Origin: Candidatus Levybacteria bacterium RIFCSPLOWO2_12_FULL_37_14
GTDB lineage: Bacteria > Patescibacteriota > Microgenomatia > Levybacterales > UBA12049
NCBI GenBank assembly: GCA_001782645.1
Contig: MFPH01000015.1
Coordinates: 1-29,539 of the forward strand
DNA: 29,539 nucleotides
Direction of reading: 5' to 3'
Positions within the stretch are counted from its first letter, which is position 1, and the number at the start of each line of letters is the position of its first letter. The translations under genes were made by a program, and so were the position numbers. A model generated the notes under the pieces. The model saw nothing but the letters and a program-made list of their open reading frames with translations, was not told where the DNA came from and ran no database searches. Shown one piece after another: positions 14,345 through 22,849 of the stretch.

Positions 14345-14623
14345 ATGCCAGTGATAAGAAGTGCTAAGAAAAAATTAAAAGTTGATAGAAAAAGGGAATC
14401 TTCCAACAAAAAAGCAGAATCTTTTATTAATTTTATTATTAAGAAAACCCAAACAAAACCAACTCCGGGAAACATACAGGAAGCTTTTAAAGCTATCGAT
14501 AAAGGAGTAAAGAAAGATATATTCCACAAGAATAAAGCGGCTCGCCTAAAATCCAGATTGTCAAAGCTCCCTCTCAAAAAATCATCAACAAAGACAAAAA
14601 CCACTAAAAAGAGCGTTAAATAA
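14345..14623 (+). CDS. rpsT: Small ribosomal subunit protein bS20
   Basis: 92 aa, very basic and helical, the normal size for bS20, which binds 16S rRNA early in 30S assembly. Family features are the N-terminal IRSAKKKLKVDRKR, the middle AFKAIDKGVKKDIFHKNKAARLKSRLSKL, and a lysine/threonine-rich tail. The ATG follows the extended -10 by 6 nt, so the mRNA is predicted to begin at the start codon itself. It is divergent from murJ across 36 bp. The next gene has its own promoter in the 50-bp gap. Confidence 0.93.
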   Translation: MPVIRSAKKKLKVDRKRESSNKKAESFINFIIKKTQTKPTPGNIQEAFKAIDKGVKKDIFHKNKAARLKSRLSKLPLKKSSTKTKTTKKSVK

Positions 14624-14635
14624 CTTCATTAATCT

Positions 14636-14664
14636 TTGACAAAATTCTCAAATTCCCCTAGACT
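14636..14664 (+). promoter_or_regulatory. Promoter of the PilN/PilO-like cluster
   Basis: Perfect TTGACA (14636-14641), a 17-bp spacer and TAGACT (14659-14664), 9 nt before the ATG at 14674. The predicted leader is about 3 nt. Confidence 0.6.
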
Positions 14665-14673
14665 AAATTTATC

Positions 14674-15204
14674 ATGCCAGATAATCTTCCTTCTATAAAT
14701 TTTGCAAAAGATAAGCAAATTCCTCTCTTTGATAAATTCATGAATTGGGCACTAACAGTAGGCCGTTTAATTGTAATTATAACCGAGGTAATAGCAATAA
14801 TAGCTTTCGTTTATCGATTTTCCCTTGATGAGAAACTTGTTGATCTTCATTCCGCGATTAAACAGAAACAGAATATAATTTCTGTTTTAAAAAATGATGA
14901 GAATAAGTACAGAAATTTACAAGATCGCATCGCGTTAGCTTCGACTTTTTCAGAAAAAGCTATTTCATCTAATAAAACTATTGCAGATATTGTAAATCTG
15001 ATACCAAATCAGGTAAGAACTAATAATTTAATTTTTAGTAAAGATCGCGTGAGCATGGATGTTAGTATGGTTTCTATATCATCCTTAACAGATTTTATAG
15101 AGTCTCTTAAAAATTACCCCAATATGAAATCTATAAGCATAGATAATATAGAAAATAAACCATCCGTTGGTCTTTCCGTCGATATCACAACCATGCTTAA
15201 ATAA
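14674..15204 (+). CDS. PilN-like type IV pilus inner-membrane protein
   Basis: 176 aa. A short cytosolic head (about 1-25) is followed by one membrane helix (about 28-50), a coiled-coil stretch (about 53-85) and a small alpha/beta domain with NLIPNQVRTNNLIFSKDRVSMDVSMVSISSLTDFIESLKNYP. This is the PilN/GspL-C layout, with its ferredoxin-like fold. PilN and PilO form the alignment complex that links the pilus motor to the envelope. The PilO-like gene follows after 3 nt, which supports the call. The conserved N-terminal PilN motif INLLP is replaced by INFAK, so PilM binding may differ or be absent. Confidence 0.72.
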   Translation: MPDNLPSINFAKDKQIPLFDKFMNWALTVGRLIVIITEVIAIIAFVYRFSLDEKLVDLHSAIKQKQNIISVLKNDENKYRNLQDRIALASTFSEKAISSNKTIADIVNLIPNQVRTNNLIFSKDRVSMDVSMVSISSLTDFIESLKNYPNMKSISIDNIENKPSVGLSVDITTMLK

Positions 15205-15207
15205 AAT

Positions 15208-15801
15208 ATGCAGAATAAATATTTCCCAACTTTTCCATACTTAACTTCAGAACGAAGTAAAAAATTTTTTGGCATAATATTAACTTTTTGTGCTTTATCT
15301 TTTTTTGGATTTTTTGCGATAAAACCAACTGTTTCAACAATTCTCAAATTACAAAAAGAGCTTTCTGATAGTCAGTTCGTTTTTGACCAGCTGGAAATTA
15401 AAATAAAAAATCTAACTACGCTCAGAAAACAATATTCTAATTTACAAGATGATTTGTCAATTGTAACTAGCGTAATAACTATACAGCCAGATGTTCATCT
15501 TCTTTTTGCGCAAATACAATCTATCGCACAAACATCAAATATTGCTATAAAAAAACTTCAAAATTCCGAAGTAGAAGTTTTGCGCAATGATAAAAGCGTA
15601 AATAAAAACTACTATTCTTATTCTTTTACTATCGGAGGTTCGGGTTCTTTTGAAAATATACTCAGATTTGTACAAATGCTTACAAATATGGAAAGGGCTA
15701 TAAATATCGATACATTCTCCATCAATAACATAGCTGATCAAAAAAACGACTCCTTAGGATTCGACATTCAGGGAATTGCTTTTTTCAAAGATAATTTATG
15801 A
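15208..15801 (+). CDS. PilO-like type IV pilus inner-membrane protein
   Basis: 197 aa with one membrane helix (about 22-42), a coiled coil (about 45-85) and a ferredoxin-like periplasmic domain (about 95-195). PilO-type features are the segment PDVHLLFAQIQSIAQTSNIAIKKL and, later, YSYSFTIGGSGSFENILRFVQMLTNMERAINIDTFSI. It would pair with the preceding PilN-like protein as a heterodimer outside the membrane. It starts 3 nt after that gene with no ribosome site. A third small membrane protein follows 10 nt later. No pilin, PilM or ATPase gene is visible in the window. Confidence 0.75.
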   Translation: MQNKYFPTFPYLTSERSKKFFGIILTFCALSFFGFFAIKPTVSTILKLQKELSDSQFVFDQLEIKIKNLTTLRKQYSNLQDDLSIVTSVITIQPDVHLLFAQIQSIAQTSNIAIKKLQNSEVEVLRNDKSVNKNYYSYSFTIGGSGSFENILRFVQMLTNMERAINIDTFSINNIADQKNDSLGFDIQGIAFFKDNL

Positions 15802-15811
15802 TTTCCTAAAT

Positions 15812-16105
15812 ATGAAGCAAAAGGATATTTTAATTATTATAATTCTGCTTTTTATTTTTACTTTAGTTTGGATAGGGGGAAGTATCTATCATAACGCAGT
15901 AAGCTCTACAATATCCGAAACAACAAGTAAAGACATCTTTCCTATTGAACCTGTTTTTGACACGAAAACCATCGATAAATTAAAAAAAAGGCAAAAAATA
16001 ATTCCATCTTTCGAATTAGAAAATATTATTCCTACCCCCATTGCTTTACCAACTCTAAAAATTTCTCCTAAAAATGCATCCGAAGAAGGAAAACTTCTGT
16101 TATGA
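15812..16105 (+). CDS. Small single-pass membrane protein, possible third component of the pilus cluster
   Basis: 97 aa using the ATG at 15812; an upstream ATG at 15776 would add 12 residues and overlap the PilO-like gene. One membrane helix (about 5-27) precedes an extracytoplasmic tail rich in Pro, Ile and Lys, with DIFPIEPVFDTKTIDKLKKRQ and IIPTPIALPTLK. Position and layout (inner-membrane anchor plus flexible proline-containing tail) recall PilP, which joins PilN/PilO to the secretin, but no sequence motif proves it and it lacks the PilP beta domain. It is probably cotranscribed with the two preceding genes. Confidence 0.55.
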   Translation: MKQKDILIIIILLFIFTLVWIGGSIYHNAVSSTISETTSKDIFPIEPVFDTKTIDKLKKRQKIIPSFELENIIPTPIALPTLKISPKNASEEGKLLL

Positions 16106-16106
16106 A

Positions 16107-16161
16107 CCATTCGACAAGCTCAGGATCATATTGCCTTCGGCTCTGAGGCTCAGGCTCGAAG
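16107..16161. repeat. REP-like palindromic intergenic repeat
   Basis: The stretch contains TTCGACAAGCTCAGGA (16110-16125), a sequence type common in REP-like elements. It also contains a palindrome at 16135-16161: CTTCG-GCT-CTGAG-G-CTCAG-GCT-CGAAG. It is more GC-rich than its surroundings and fills most of the gap between two genes. It could act as a partial terminator after the pilus cluster. Confidence 0.55.
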
Positions 16162-16176
16162 AGAGGAATTTGGAAT

Positions 16177-17535
16177 ATGAAAAAATTATTCAGCAAGAAA
16201 AACCTAACGATTTTAGGTATTATTCTTGTTTTAATAGGCATTCCCCTAACAATTTTTATTCTTAAAAATCAAACCGTATTCAAAAGCAGAGCTTCAGGGT
16301 CAGAGGAACCGCTAAACGTAAAAATCACGAATATAACAGACACGTCCTTTGCTATAACCTACCAGACTGAATCGCCTTCTACCGGCTCTATTAGTTATGG
16401 AAACGATAAAAAACTGGGGGAATCCGAATTGGAAGATATAGATAAGGAAAAAGGAGCTTTTTCTCCCAAAAAAATTCACAGCATATCCGTAAAAAAACTA
16501 ACCTCCGCTACAAAATATTATCTGACAATTATCTCAGGCTCCAACACATTTTTAAATAATGGCGCTCCTTTTGAGGCAACAACCGGACCTAACATTTCTT
16601 CTGCATCCGCCAAGTCAAACTTGGCATCCGCCAAACAGCAGACTATAAAGGGAAAAATTGTCCTTCCTGACGGCAATGCTCTTCCTGATGCGCTCGTATA
16701 TTTAAATGCGGAAAACTCACAGCTTTTATCCAGCACCACTACGAAGAATGGAGAATTCAGTTTTTCTCTAAAAGAATTACGTACAGCTGATTTTTCTTCG
16801 TATTTTGATACAAATGAAGACACTATTTTAAAAATTGTCGCGACCAATGGCTCCTTAACATCAAATGTATCAGCATCCCTAAGTCAGGATGGCTCCATCC
16901 CAACCATAACGCTGTCTAATGATTACGATTTTACACAGAAATCTTCCACTACAAAATCAGCAGCTGTTCAATCATCAGGTTTTCCCTCAGTAACTGTCAC
17001 GCCGGAGGGCAACCTAAAACCTAAAATAATAAGTCCAAAAGAAAACCAAACTATTGCCGACCAAAAACCCCAATTCCGCGGAACAAGCTTGCCCAATGAA
17101 AAAGTGGAAATCATTATTCACTCTGCAGAAGAAATAACAACTCAGGTGACTGCGGATAGTAACGGAAATTGGACATATAAACCCTTGACCAATCTTTCTC
17201 CGGGAGTGCATACAATAACTATAAAAACCAGGGATTCCCAAGGCATATTAACAACCATCATTCAATCATTCACTGTTCTTGCAGCAGAAGCTCAAATGCC
17301 AACAGTTACTTCATCCGCAACTCCGATCGCTATTCCAATCCCGACTCCTACGGCTTCTTCCCCAACGATTGTTATGCTGACTCCTCTCTCCGCACCAACC
17401 CCCACCCCCCCTCCTATTCTTGCGCCTATCGAATCAAAAGGCGGTCTTCCGCCAACAGGAAACTCCCCAACATTTTTAATTATCGGAGGCATTATTACCG
17501 CAATTTCCGGATTAGCGCTTTTCCTTTTACTTTAA
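16177..17535 (+). CDS. Exported multidomain surface protein with LPPTG-type C-terminal tail
   Basis: 452 aa. An N-terminal hydrophobic segment (about 8-28) leads into a fibronectin III-like domain (about 44-140), seen as NVKITNITDTSFAITYQTE and ATKYYLTI. A carboxypeptidase-regulatory-like domain (about 155-250) follows, with IKGKIVLPDGNALPDALVYL. Next is a bacterial Ig-like domain (about 285-370), with ISPKENQTIADQKPQFRGTS and DSNGNWTYKP. A Pro/Thr-rich stalk comes before L424-P-P-T-G428 and a final hydrophobic helix that ends LFLLL. The LPxTG-like motif suggests sortase handling, but the usual basic tail is missing and no sortase is in the window. Its stop overlaps that of the convergent gene by 4 nt. 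Confidence 0.8.
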   Translation: MKKLFSKKNLTILGIILVLIGIPLTIFILKNQTVFKSRASGSEEPLNVKITNITDTSFAITYQTESPSTGSISYGNDKKLGESELEDIDKEKGAFSPKKIHSISVKKLTSATKYYLTIISGSNTFLNNGAPFEATTGPNISSASAKSNLASAKQQTIKGKIVLPDGNALPDALVYLNAENSQLLSSTTTKNGEFSFSLKELRTADFSSYFDTNEDTILKIVATNGSLTSNVSASLSQDGSIPTITLSNDYDFTQKSSTTKSAAVQSSGFPSVTVTPEGNLKPKIISPKENQTIADQKPQFRGTSLPNEKVEIIIHSAEEITTQVTADSNGNWTYKPLTNLSPGVHTITIKTRDSQGILTTIIQSFTVLAAEAQMPTVTSSATPIAIPIPTPTASSPTIVMLTPLSAPTPTPPPILAPIESKGGLPPTGNSPTFLIIGGIITAISGLALFLLL

Positions 17536-19184
17536 AGACCTCTTGTAGCAGAGCGGACATCGTAAATTCGATATGATTGATTTGCAAAAGCAACCGGAAA
17601 GTTTTTTTCGTAAAATAATTCATTTGCTTTAAAACCGTACTTTTCACCCGGACCAATAACTACGTAACTAATTTTGTATTGTTTTAAAAGAGGAAGAGAC
17701 AGATTCCCTCCAGAAAACATTGTTCCCATGTCCCGCGAACGTTTCGTATCGGAAAACCCAAAATTTACAACCCAAGGCTTAAAGCCCATAACTATACTCC
17801 GGCCTCCCCAAACCATAACAAAATGGTTGGTTGAAGTATCGGTTAAAAATACAGACAAAGGATTGGTTGCGTTTCGTACTTGAATACCAAGATTAATATC
17901 ATCAGCTGGACTAAGCTGTAATTGATTACGGTTAATTGCCTGTAAACGGGTTAATTCCAGAACGCCGGTCAAAGTCAAACCCAAAAAAATAACTACTGCA
18001 ATAAATGTTCCTGCAAAAGCTTTCCTTGATAACCAACTTAAAACTATTGCGCAAAGTGTTGAAAAAGCAAAATAAGACCACATGAAAAACTTTGCATTAT
18101 CCCAAAGAATCGGCTGAAATAAAATCAGATTTCCTACTATAAAAACGGTAATAAATCCTGCTATCCAGCTTTTAGATAAAATTTTTTCTTGCCGGACAAA
18201 GAATAAACCGACAACTGAAACCGGCAAAGTCAATCCCCAAAGAGATATCCACATTGCTGCCCAACCGACAATGCTATTGTTTGCAGTCCAACCGGGAAGC
18301 CACTTTACAAAATTATCTATTTGGATACCGCCTGCAATAAATATTAAATAAAATATTAAAGATAAAATAGCTGCCGGCAGAATGTAAAAAAGCAGTAATT
18401 TCCAGCGTCTCAGGGAAATAAAACACATGAATCCGGTTACAATAACAATGACGATAAAACTGTGTATATGTACTATTGAAAGTAATCCGGCCATTAATCC
18501 TAGGGCTGCTAAAATAATTTTTGTTCTTTTTATGTGCTGTGATTTTTGCAATATCCATGCCAGGCCGGCCATTACCCAAATACCAATAGTCATGCCTAGA
18601 AGAAATGCCCGCTGCGGCAGTAAAAATCCGACAATTGCATTTCCGGAATACCAATCATATTGATTAATCCTAGTGTAATGAACAGGCGGATAAAGAAGCA
18701 TCTGTAAAGTTGGATGCGCAAAAAAAGCGTTAATAAAATTAATAAAACCCGGTCCGGATGAAAGAAAAAAAATGGAAATTGAAATAACAGCAATCTTTTT
18801 TGACTTAAAAAGTTGTAATAATAATATATACATTCCAATTATGAGCAAAAGAGAAAAAATAATTGAAGGAATAATTATTGCCAAAGGTAAAGGAAAGCCA
18901 ATTCGCATTAACATGCCCGAAATAAAATCTGTTAAAAACGGATAAGTAGATTTTCCTCCCGCATACATCGGATGATACGCAAACCAAGTATTCATGGGTT
19001 TAAAAGCAAAAGTTGATGTGATGGCAATATGCAATGGCCAATCGCTCCAAACATGTTCATGTCCTAAGTAAAAACCGGTTTTATTCTCCGTTATGATTCG
19101 TGAAAAAAGCAATATAAAATATGTGCCAAAGGTAATTAATAAAAATAGAAGCGGGAATTTGTGTTCGTTAATTACTTTCTTCAT
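17532..19184 (-). CDS. Multi-pass membrane protein, probable GT-C-type glycosyltransferase
   Basis: 550 aa with about eleven or more hydrophobic helices. After the first helix lies a long loop with GHEHVWSDWPLHIA, where H44, D48 and H52 occupy the usual acidic loop of GT-C enzymes. It is followed by WFAYHPMYAGGKSTYPFL, a KxTYP variant of the KPP/HPP motif. A soluble C-terminal part (about 430-550) contains VFLTDTSTNHFVMVWGGRS and KISYVVIGPGEKYGF and is probably extracytoplasmic. The fold call rests on this layout rather than on a family signature. It overlaps the upstream gene by 17 nt and so is translated from the same mRNA. Confidence 0.68.
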   Translation of the reverse strand: MKKVINEHKFPLLFLLITFGTYFILLFSRIITENKTGFYLGHEHVWSDWPLHIAITSTFAFKPMNTWFAYHPMYAGGKSTYPFLTDFISGMLMRIGFPLPLAIIIPSIIFSLLLIIGMYILLLQLFKSKKIAVISISIFFLSSGPGFINFINAFFAHPTLQMLLYPPVHYTRINQYDWYSGNAIVGFLLPQRAFLLGMTIGIWVMAGLAWILQKSQHIKRTKIILAALGLMAGLLSIVHIHSFIVIVIVTGFMCFISLRRWKLLLFYILPAAILSLIFYLIFIAGGIQIDNFVKWLPGWTANNSIVGWAAMWISLWGLTLPVSVVGLFFVRQEKILSKSWIAGFITVFIVGNLILFQPILWDNAKFFMWSYFAFSTLCAIVLSWLSRKAFAGTFIAVVIFLGLTLTGVLELTRLQAINRNQLQLSPADDINLGIQVRNATNPLSVFLTDTSTNHFVMVWGGRSIVMGFKPWVVNFGFSDTKRSRDMGTMFSGGNLSLPLLKQYKISYVVIGPGEKYGFKANELFYEKNFPVAFANQSYRIYDVRSATRGL

Positions 19185-20421
19185 TAATCTTTGCTTTCAT
19201 AAAATAATTTATGAGCATAATTATAAAAATAGCAAGGGAAAGTATAGAAAAGAGAAATTGATAAGTTGAAGATATATCAAAAATAATGTTTTTCGGGGCT
19301 GTTGGATTATTGAAAATTACATTGTAATAATAATATGAATAAAATAGATTAATAAAATTAATGAGTGCAAGGATGGCATAACTTACAAGAAGTATTCTTG
19401 ACCGGAAAATACACGCTGAAATAACAAGCAGTGAAAAAACAGGAAATAAGTGTCTTTCATGCATACGGGTTAAAAATAAAAAGAAAGCAAATGACAAAAT
19501 CGCATATATCAAATAATCAAATTTTATAAATGACTTTGATTTTTTCTTTAATATTGGAATAAAAACAACTAAAACTACTAAGAAAAATAAAATATAGCCC
19601 CAGAGATGATATGGAAGATTCAAAAATTGCAATGAATCCTGTTTCCACCATCCAAAAAGTGCCCAAAAATTATAAGCATTAATGGATGTATAAGGATAAA
19701 CACTCAAAGAATTAAATGAATGTTTAAATGACCCGAGAACTGGGTCATTTGGGAAAAACGGAATTGTGACAATAAAAAATATAAATAAAGATACTCCAAA
19801 TGCTTTTAAGATTTTTTGGGCCGAAAAGTTTTTAATTGCTCTAAATAACATTAATGGGAAAAGGGAAATATTTAAGGGTTTTATTGAAAACGATAAAACA
19901 CTGGTTGATAAAGATTTAACGAGATTCTTTTTTTCTTCAAGCTGATATAACGAAAGAATAAGAAGAAAAGTTGGTATCGCATCAATCTGCCCCCAAATGG
20001 AACTGTTAAAAATAATGCTTGGGTTTAGCAAATAAAAAATGCTCCCTAAATATGCCCATTTTTTAGAATGTTTCTTTATAATTTTAAAAATTACAAGTGC
20101 GGTCAAAATATCAAAAATATTACTTATAGCTTTTATGTAAAATTCAAAACCGGTTGAAAAAATTGCTCCTTTTCCAAAAATTAAAACGAATATTTTGGAC
20201 AAAATAAAAAGAATAAAATAAAAAAACGGAAAATAATCTGCAAAAAAATTTGCTGAATAAAAATTAAACGGCCCAACTTCAACAAGCCTTGACGCCCATG
20301 CCTGCCAATCATTCATGTCAATTTTGAAACTTGGTAAAATGAATAAAGAGATACGCAAAAATAGAATCAATGTTAGGGAGATTTTAAATGAAAAAGGCAT
20401 CTTTCTTAAAAAAGACCTCAT
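19168..20421 (-). CDS. GT87/GPI-mannosyltransferase-like GT-C membrane glycosyltransferase
   Basis: 417 aa with about ten or more helices. The first extracytoplasmic loop has FKIDMNDWQAWASRL (D35 and D38-W39), the acidic D-x-x-x-W pattern of GT-C enzymes. A central block NPSIIFNSSIWGQIDAIPTFLLILSLY, followed by FSIKPLNISLFPLMLFR, is typical of the GT87/PIG-M-like group that uses polyprenyl-phosphate mannose. The later TRMHERHLFPVFSLLVI block is also a family hallmark. The sugar is inferred only from the family. It is the first gene of a two-gene unit, with a -10 box 5 nt before the ATG, and is divergent from a PMT-family gene across 24 bp. Confidence 0.78.
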   Translation of the reverse strand: MRSFLRKMPFSFKISLTLILFLRISLFILPSFKIDMNDWQAWASRLVEVGPFNFYSANFFADYFPFFYFILFILSKIFVLIFGKGAIFSTGFEFYIKAISNIFDILTALVIFKIIKKHSKKWAYLGSIFYLLNPSIIFNSSIWGQIDAIPTFLLILSLYQLEEKKNLVKSLSTSVLSFSIKPLNISLFPLMLFRAIKNFSAQKILKAFGVSLFIFFIVTIPFFPNDPVLGSFKHSFNSLSVYPYTSINAYNFWALFGWWKQDSLQFLNLPYHLWGYILFFLVVLVVFIPILKKKSKSFIKFDYLIYAILSFAFFLFLTRMHERHLFPVFSLLVISACIFRSRILLVSYAILALINFINLFYSYYYYNVIFNNPTAPKNIIFDISSTYQFLFSILSLAIFIIMLINYFMKAKINEESN

Positions 20422-20426
20422 AATTT

Positions 20427-20436
20427 ATTATATAAT
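20427..20436. promoter_or_regulatory. Palindromic bidirectional -10 element between two glycosyltransferase genes
   Basis: ATTATATAAT is its own reverse complement and contains a perfect TATAAT on each strand, overlapping by 2 bp. The + box (20431-20436) ends 9 nt before the ATG at 20446. The - box (20432-20427) ends 5 nt before the ATG at 20421. -35 matches are weak (TTGTTT at 20454-20449 for the - strand) and lie inside the opposite gene. Confidence 0.65.
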
Positions 20437-20445
20437 TAAATAATT

Positions 20446-21756
20446 ATGAAACAAAGGTCTTTGGCTTGCCTGCTTCCCCTCATCCTCTTAATCGTAGGAT
20501 TTACAACGCACTTTATTTTCATCTGGCACCCAAACCAAGTAGTTTTCGATGAAGCTCATTATGGTAAAGCTGTCAATGGTTATCTGACGGGTAAATATTT
20601 TTTTACAGGCCATCCCCCGCTTGGGCCTCAGCTAATTACTTTGGGCGCTTGGCTTGGCGGATACAGAGATCTCGGATTTTCTTTCGATCACATTGGCCAA
20701 ATTTTTCCCAATTCTACTTTTATTGCTTTACGCATTATGCCTGCATTAGCAGGCGCTCTTTTGCCTTTGGTTATATATTTTTTTCTTCTTAATCTTGGTT
20801 TGCCGCGTATTCTAGCTTTTACTGGAGGACTGCTATTAAGCTTTGACAACGCCCTAATTGTTGAATCGCATAATGCGTTTATCACTTCTTTTGTTATTTT
20901 TTTTGGTTTTCTCGGGCTTACATTTTTTGTTAAGGCTCGCCAACATAATTATTCCTGGTTTTTTCTTTTGCTGTCAGGCGTTTCTTTAGGGTTAAGTCTG
21001 GCTGCGGAATGGACAGCTGCCGGATTTTTTATTTTTGTTGGCCTTTTATTTCTGAAAGATTCCCTGCTTCTTAAAAAACTTTTCAGGTTAAGTAGTATTG
21101 CCTTGATCTTTATCGCAACTGTTTTTCTTACTTATTTTACTGTTTTTCAAATTCACTTTGCTCTTTTGCCAAAATCGGGAACAGGAGACGCTTTTATGAC
21201 TCCTGCATTCCGTCAGGGAAAACTTAATCCCTTTGAAAAATTCATGGAGCTAAATATGACAAGCTACCAAACCAACTTAATTGGCATTAAAAGCACTCAT
21301 CCCTACAGCAGCAAATGGTACACCTGGCCTCTTATGACAAGACCAATTTTTTACTGGTCGGGGATGGATGAAAAAATTTATCTTATGGGTAATCCTGCCT
21401 TGTGGTGGGGATCCAGTCTTGCCGCAGTAATTTTTATTTGTTTATTTTTCATAAAGGGATGGCGGAAAAATTCAACCGCATCGCTACTTTTATTAGGTTA
21501 CGTTTCTGCATATGCACCTTTCATACCTGTTCCCAGAATACTGTTTCTTTATCATTATTTTGCGCCCTTAATATTTGCGGTAATGATGTTAATTTTTCTT
21601 ATTAATAAAATTCCGCGCCCATACAAAACTTATGTTCTCGTATTTTATACTATTGCAGTAATTCTAAGTTTTCTTTATTTCAGTCCCCTAACTTACGGCT
21701 TAAAACTAAATGACAGGGAATATCAGCAACGCGTTTGGTTTGAAACCTGGAGATGA
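20446..21756 (+). CDS. PMT-family (GT39) protein O-mannosyltransferase-like enzyme
   Basis: 436 aa with about ten helices. The first loop has VVFDEAHYGK (D35-E36, H38) and then YFFTGHPPLGPQL (H56-P-P-L-G60). This DE plus HPPLG pair is the signature of the PMT family, which moves mannose from polyprenyl-phosphate mannose to Ser/Thr of exported proteins. Further family blocks are SFDNALIVESHNAFIT and AAEWTAAGFF. The conserved loop YSSKWYTWPLMTRPIFYW appears near residues 285-305. The Thr/Ser-rich exported proteins in this window would be possible acceptors (inference). It is about 80 residues shorter than actinobacterial PMTs, mostly at the C-terminus. It is monocistronic and probably near-leaderless. 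Confidence 0.85.
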   Translation: MKQRSLACLLPLILLIVGFTTHFIFIWHPNQVVFDEAHYGKAVNGYLTGKYFFTGHPPLGPQLITLGAWLGGYRDLGFSFDHIGQIFPNSTFIALRIMPALAGALLPLVIYFFLLNLGLPRILAFTGGLLLSFDNALIVESHNAFITSFVIFFGFLGLTFFVKARQHNYSWFFLLLSGVSLGLSLAAEWTAAGFFIFVGLLFLKDSLLLKKLFRLSSIALIFIATVFLTYFTVFQIHFALLPKSGTGDAFMTPAFRQGKLNPFEKFMELNMTSYQTNLIGIKSTHPYSSKWYTWPLMTRPIFYWSGMDEKIYLMGNPALWWGSSLAAVIFICLFFIKGWRKNSTASLLLLGYVSAYAPFIPVPRILFLYHYFAPLIFAVMMLIFLINKIPRPYKTYVLVFYTIAVILSFLYFSPLTYGLKLNDREYQQRVWFETWR

Positions 21757-21769
21757 GCGTTATAGAGCC

Positions 21770-22849
21770 TTAAGGAATTGGACAATTTCCAATTTGAATT
21801 TCACACTCTACATATTTTTGGACTTCTGAAAAATTTCCGTTACCTATTCTTGGAATCAAAACCCACTGATTGTCGTATGCTATGGATGACGGTGGATTAA
21901 TAAAGATACCGACTTTGTCCGAATAGGGATTTGAATAGAAAAAAACCACGTTATTGGTTTGCGCGTCCTTCATCTTCTGAGCTAATTTTATAAAATCATC
22001 ATATTCTTCTGACTTTACATTGGTATCAAGACTACCTTGGAATACATCGTATAGTCCCATAAGTTTACTCGGGTTCAGAATAATATTTAAAGAAAGCGCT
22101 TTATCCCTAAATGCTTTTATTACGATATCCTGCCGTTTGGCTCTTGCAAAATCTGTACCTTCTGATCCTATTGCATGCCGTGAACGGACAAATTTAAGAG
22201 CTTTTTCCCCGTCCATATGTTGCGCTCCCTGCTGAAAGGTTAAATGTTCATACCGACACGGAAATGCTTCGGCAATAGCTGATGCTGTCGCTCTTTTCTC
22301 AAACTCATCTTCTTTAAATCCGCAATCGTCAATTTCTTTACCTGAAATTGGATACTCTAAGTCTTCAAAACTTTTTTCAACAACCACGTTAATTCCTCCA
22401 ATCACATCTATTGCTCTTATAAATCCGTTAAAATCAATTCGCAACACATAATCAACCGGCTGATTGAGGATTTTTTCAACAGCCGCTTTTACTAAAAGGA
22501 TTCCGCCTCCTTTTCTTCTTTCTTCTCCTATTGCATATGCTGTATTAATTTTCGATTTAAGATCTTGTATCCATAAATCCCGCGGAATTGATATAAGCGT
22601 TGTTTTTTGAAATTTGGGGTCAATGCTGGCATAGATAATAGTATCTGTGAGAAGCGGTCCATCGTGCTCTCCCCCGCCAATGCCTAAAAATAATACATTT
22701 ATTCTACTCTCTGTTTCCTTAAGAATTATTTCTCTTTGAAAAAAGTATTGGAAAAGAACCGGAGACCATTTAATTCCTTCTACAATAAGTCGCCCAAAAA
22801 GTCCAATAAAGAGAAGCAATAGCGCTATTACTATTGTTTTCCTATGCAT
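21770..22849 (-). CDS. LytR-CpsA-Psr (LCP) family cell-wall glycopolymer ligase
   Basis: One N-terminal membrane helix is followed by the LCP domain. Family landmarks are VLFLGIGGGEHDGPLLTDTIIYASID, ISIPRDLWI, KINTAYAIG, and RSRHAIGSEGTDFARAKRQ with the arginines that hold the polyprenyl pyrophosphate substrate. A domain insert near the middle contains DDCGFKEDEFEKRATAS. LCP enzymes move lipid-linked glycans onto peptidoglycan or proteins outside the membrane, a fitting last step for the glycan genes here. The chosen ATG (22849) overlaps the tpiA stop by 8 nt. An ATG at 22882 would add 11 residues read entirely inside tpiA and cannot be excluded. Confidence 0.87.
   Translation of the reverse strand: MHRKTIVIALLLLFIGLFGRLIVEGIKWSPVLFQYFFQREIILKETESRINVLFLGIGGGEHDGPLLTDTIIYASIDPKFQKTTLISIPRDLWIQDLKSKINTAYAIGEERRKGGGILLVKAAVEKILNQPVDYVLRIDFNGFIRAIDVIGGINVVVEKSFEDLEYPISGKEIDDCGFKEDEFEKRATASAIAEAFPCRYEHLTFQQGAQHMDGEKALKFVRSRHAIGSEGTDFARAKRQDIVIKAFRDKALSLNIILNPSKLMGLYDVFQGSLDTNVKSEEYDDFIKLAQKMKDAQTNNVVFFYSNPYSDKVGIFINPPSSIAYDNQWVLIPRIGNGNFSEVQKYVECEIQIGNCPIP

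Noticed and set aside
18313..18987. Small frames overlapping the 550-aa GT-C-like gene
   Set aside because: They are shadow frames inside a long conserved-looking membrane protein with no independent start signals or family match.
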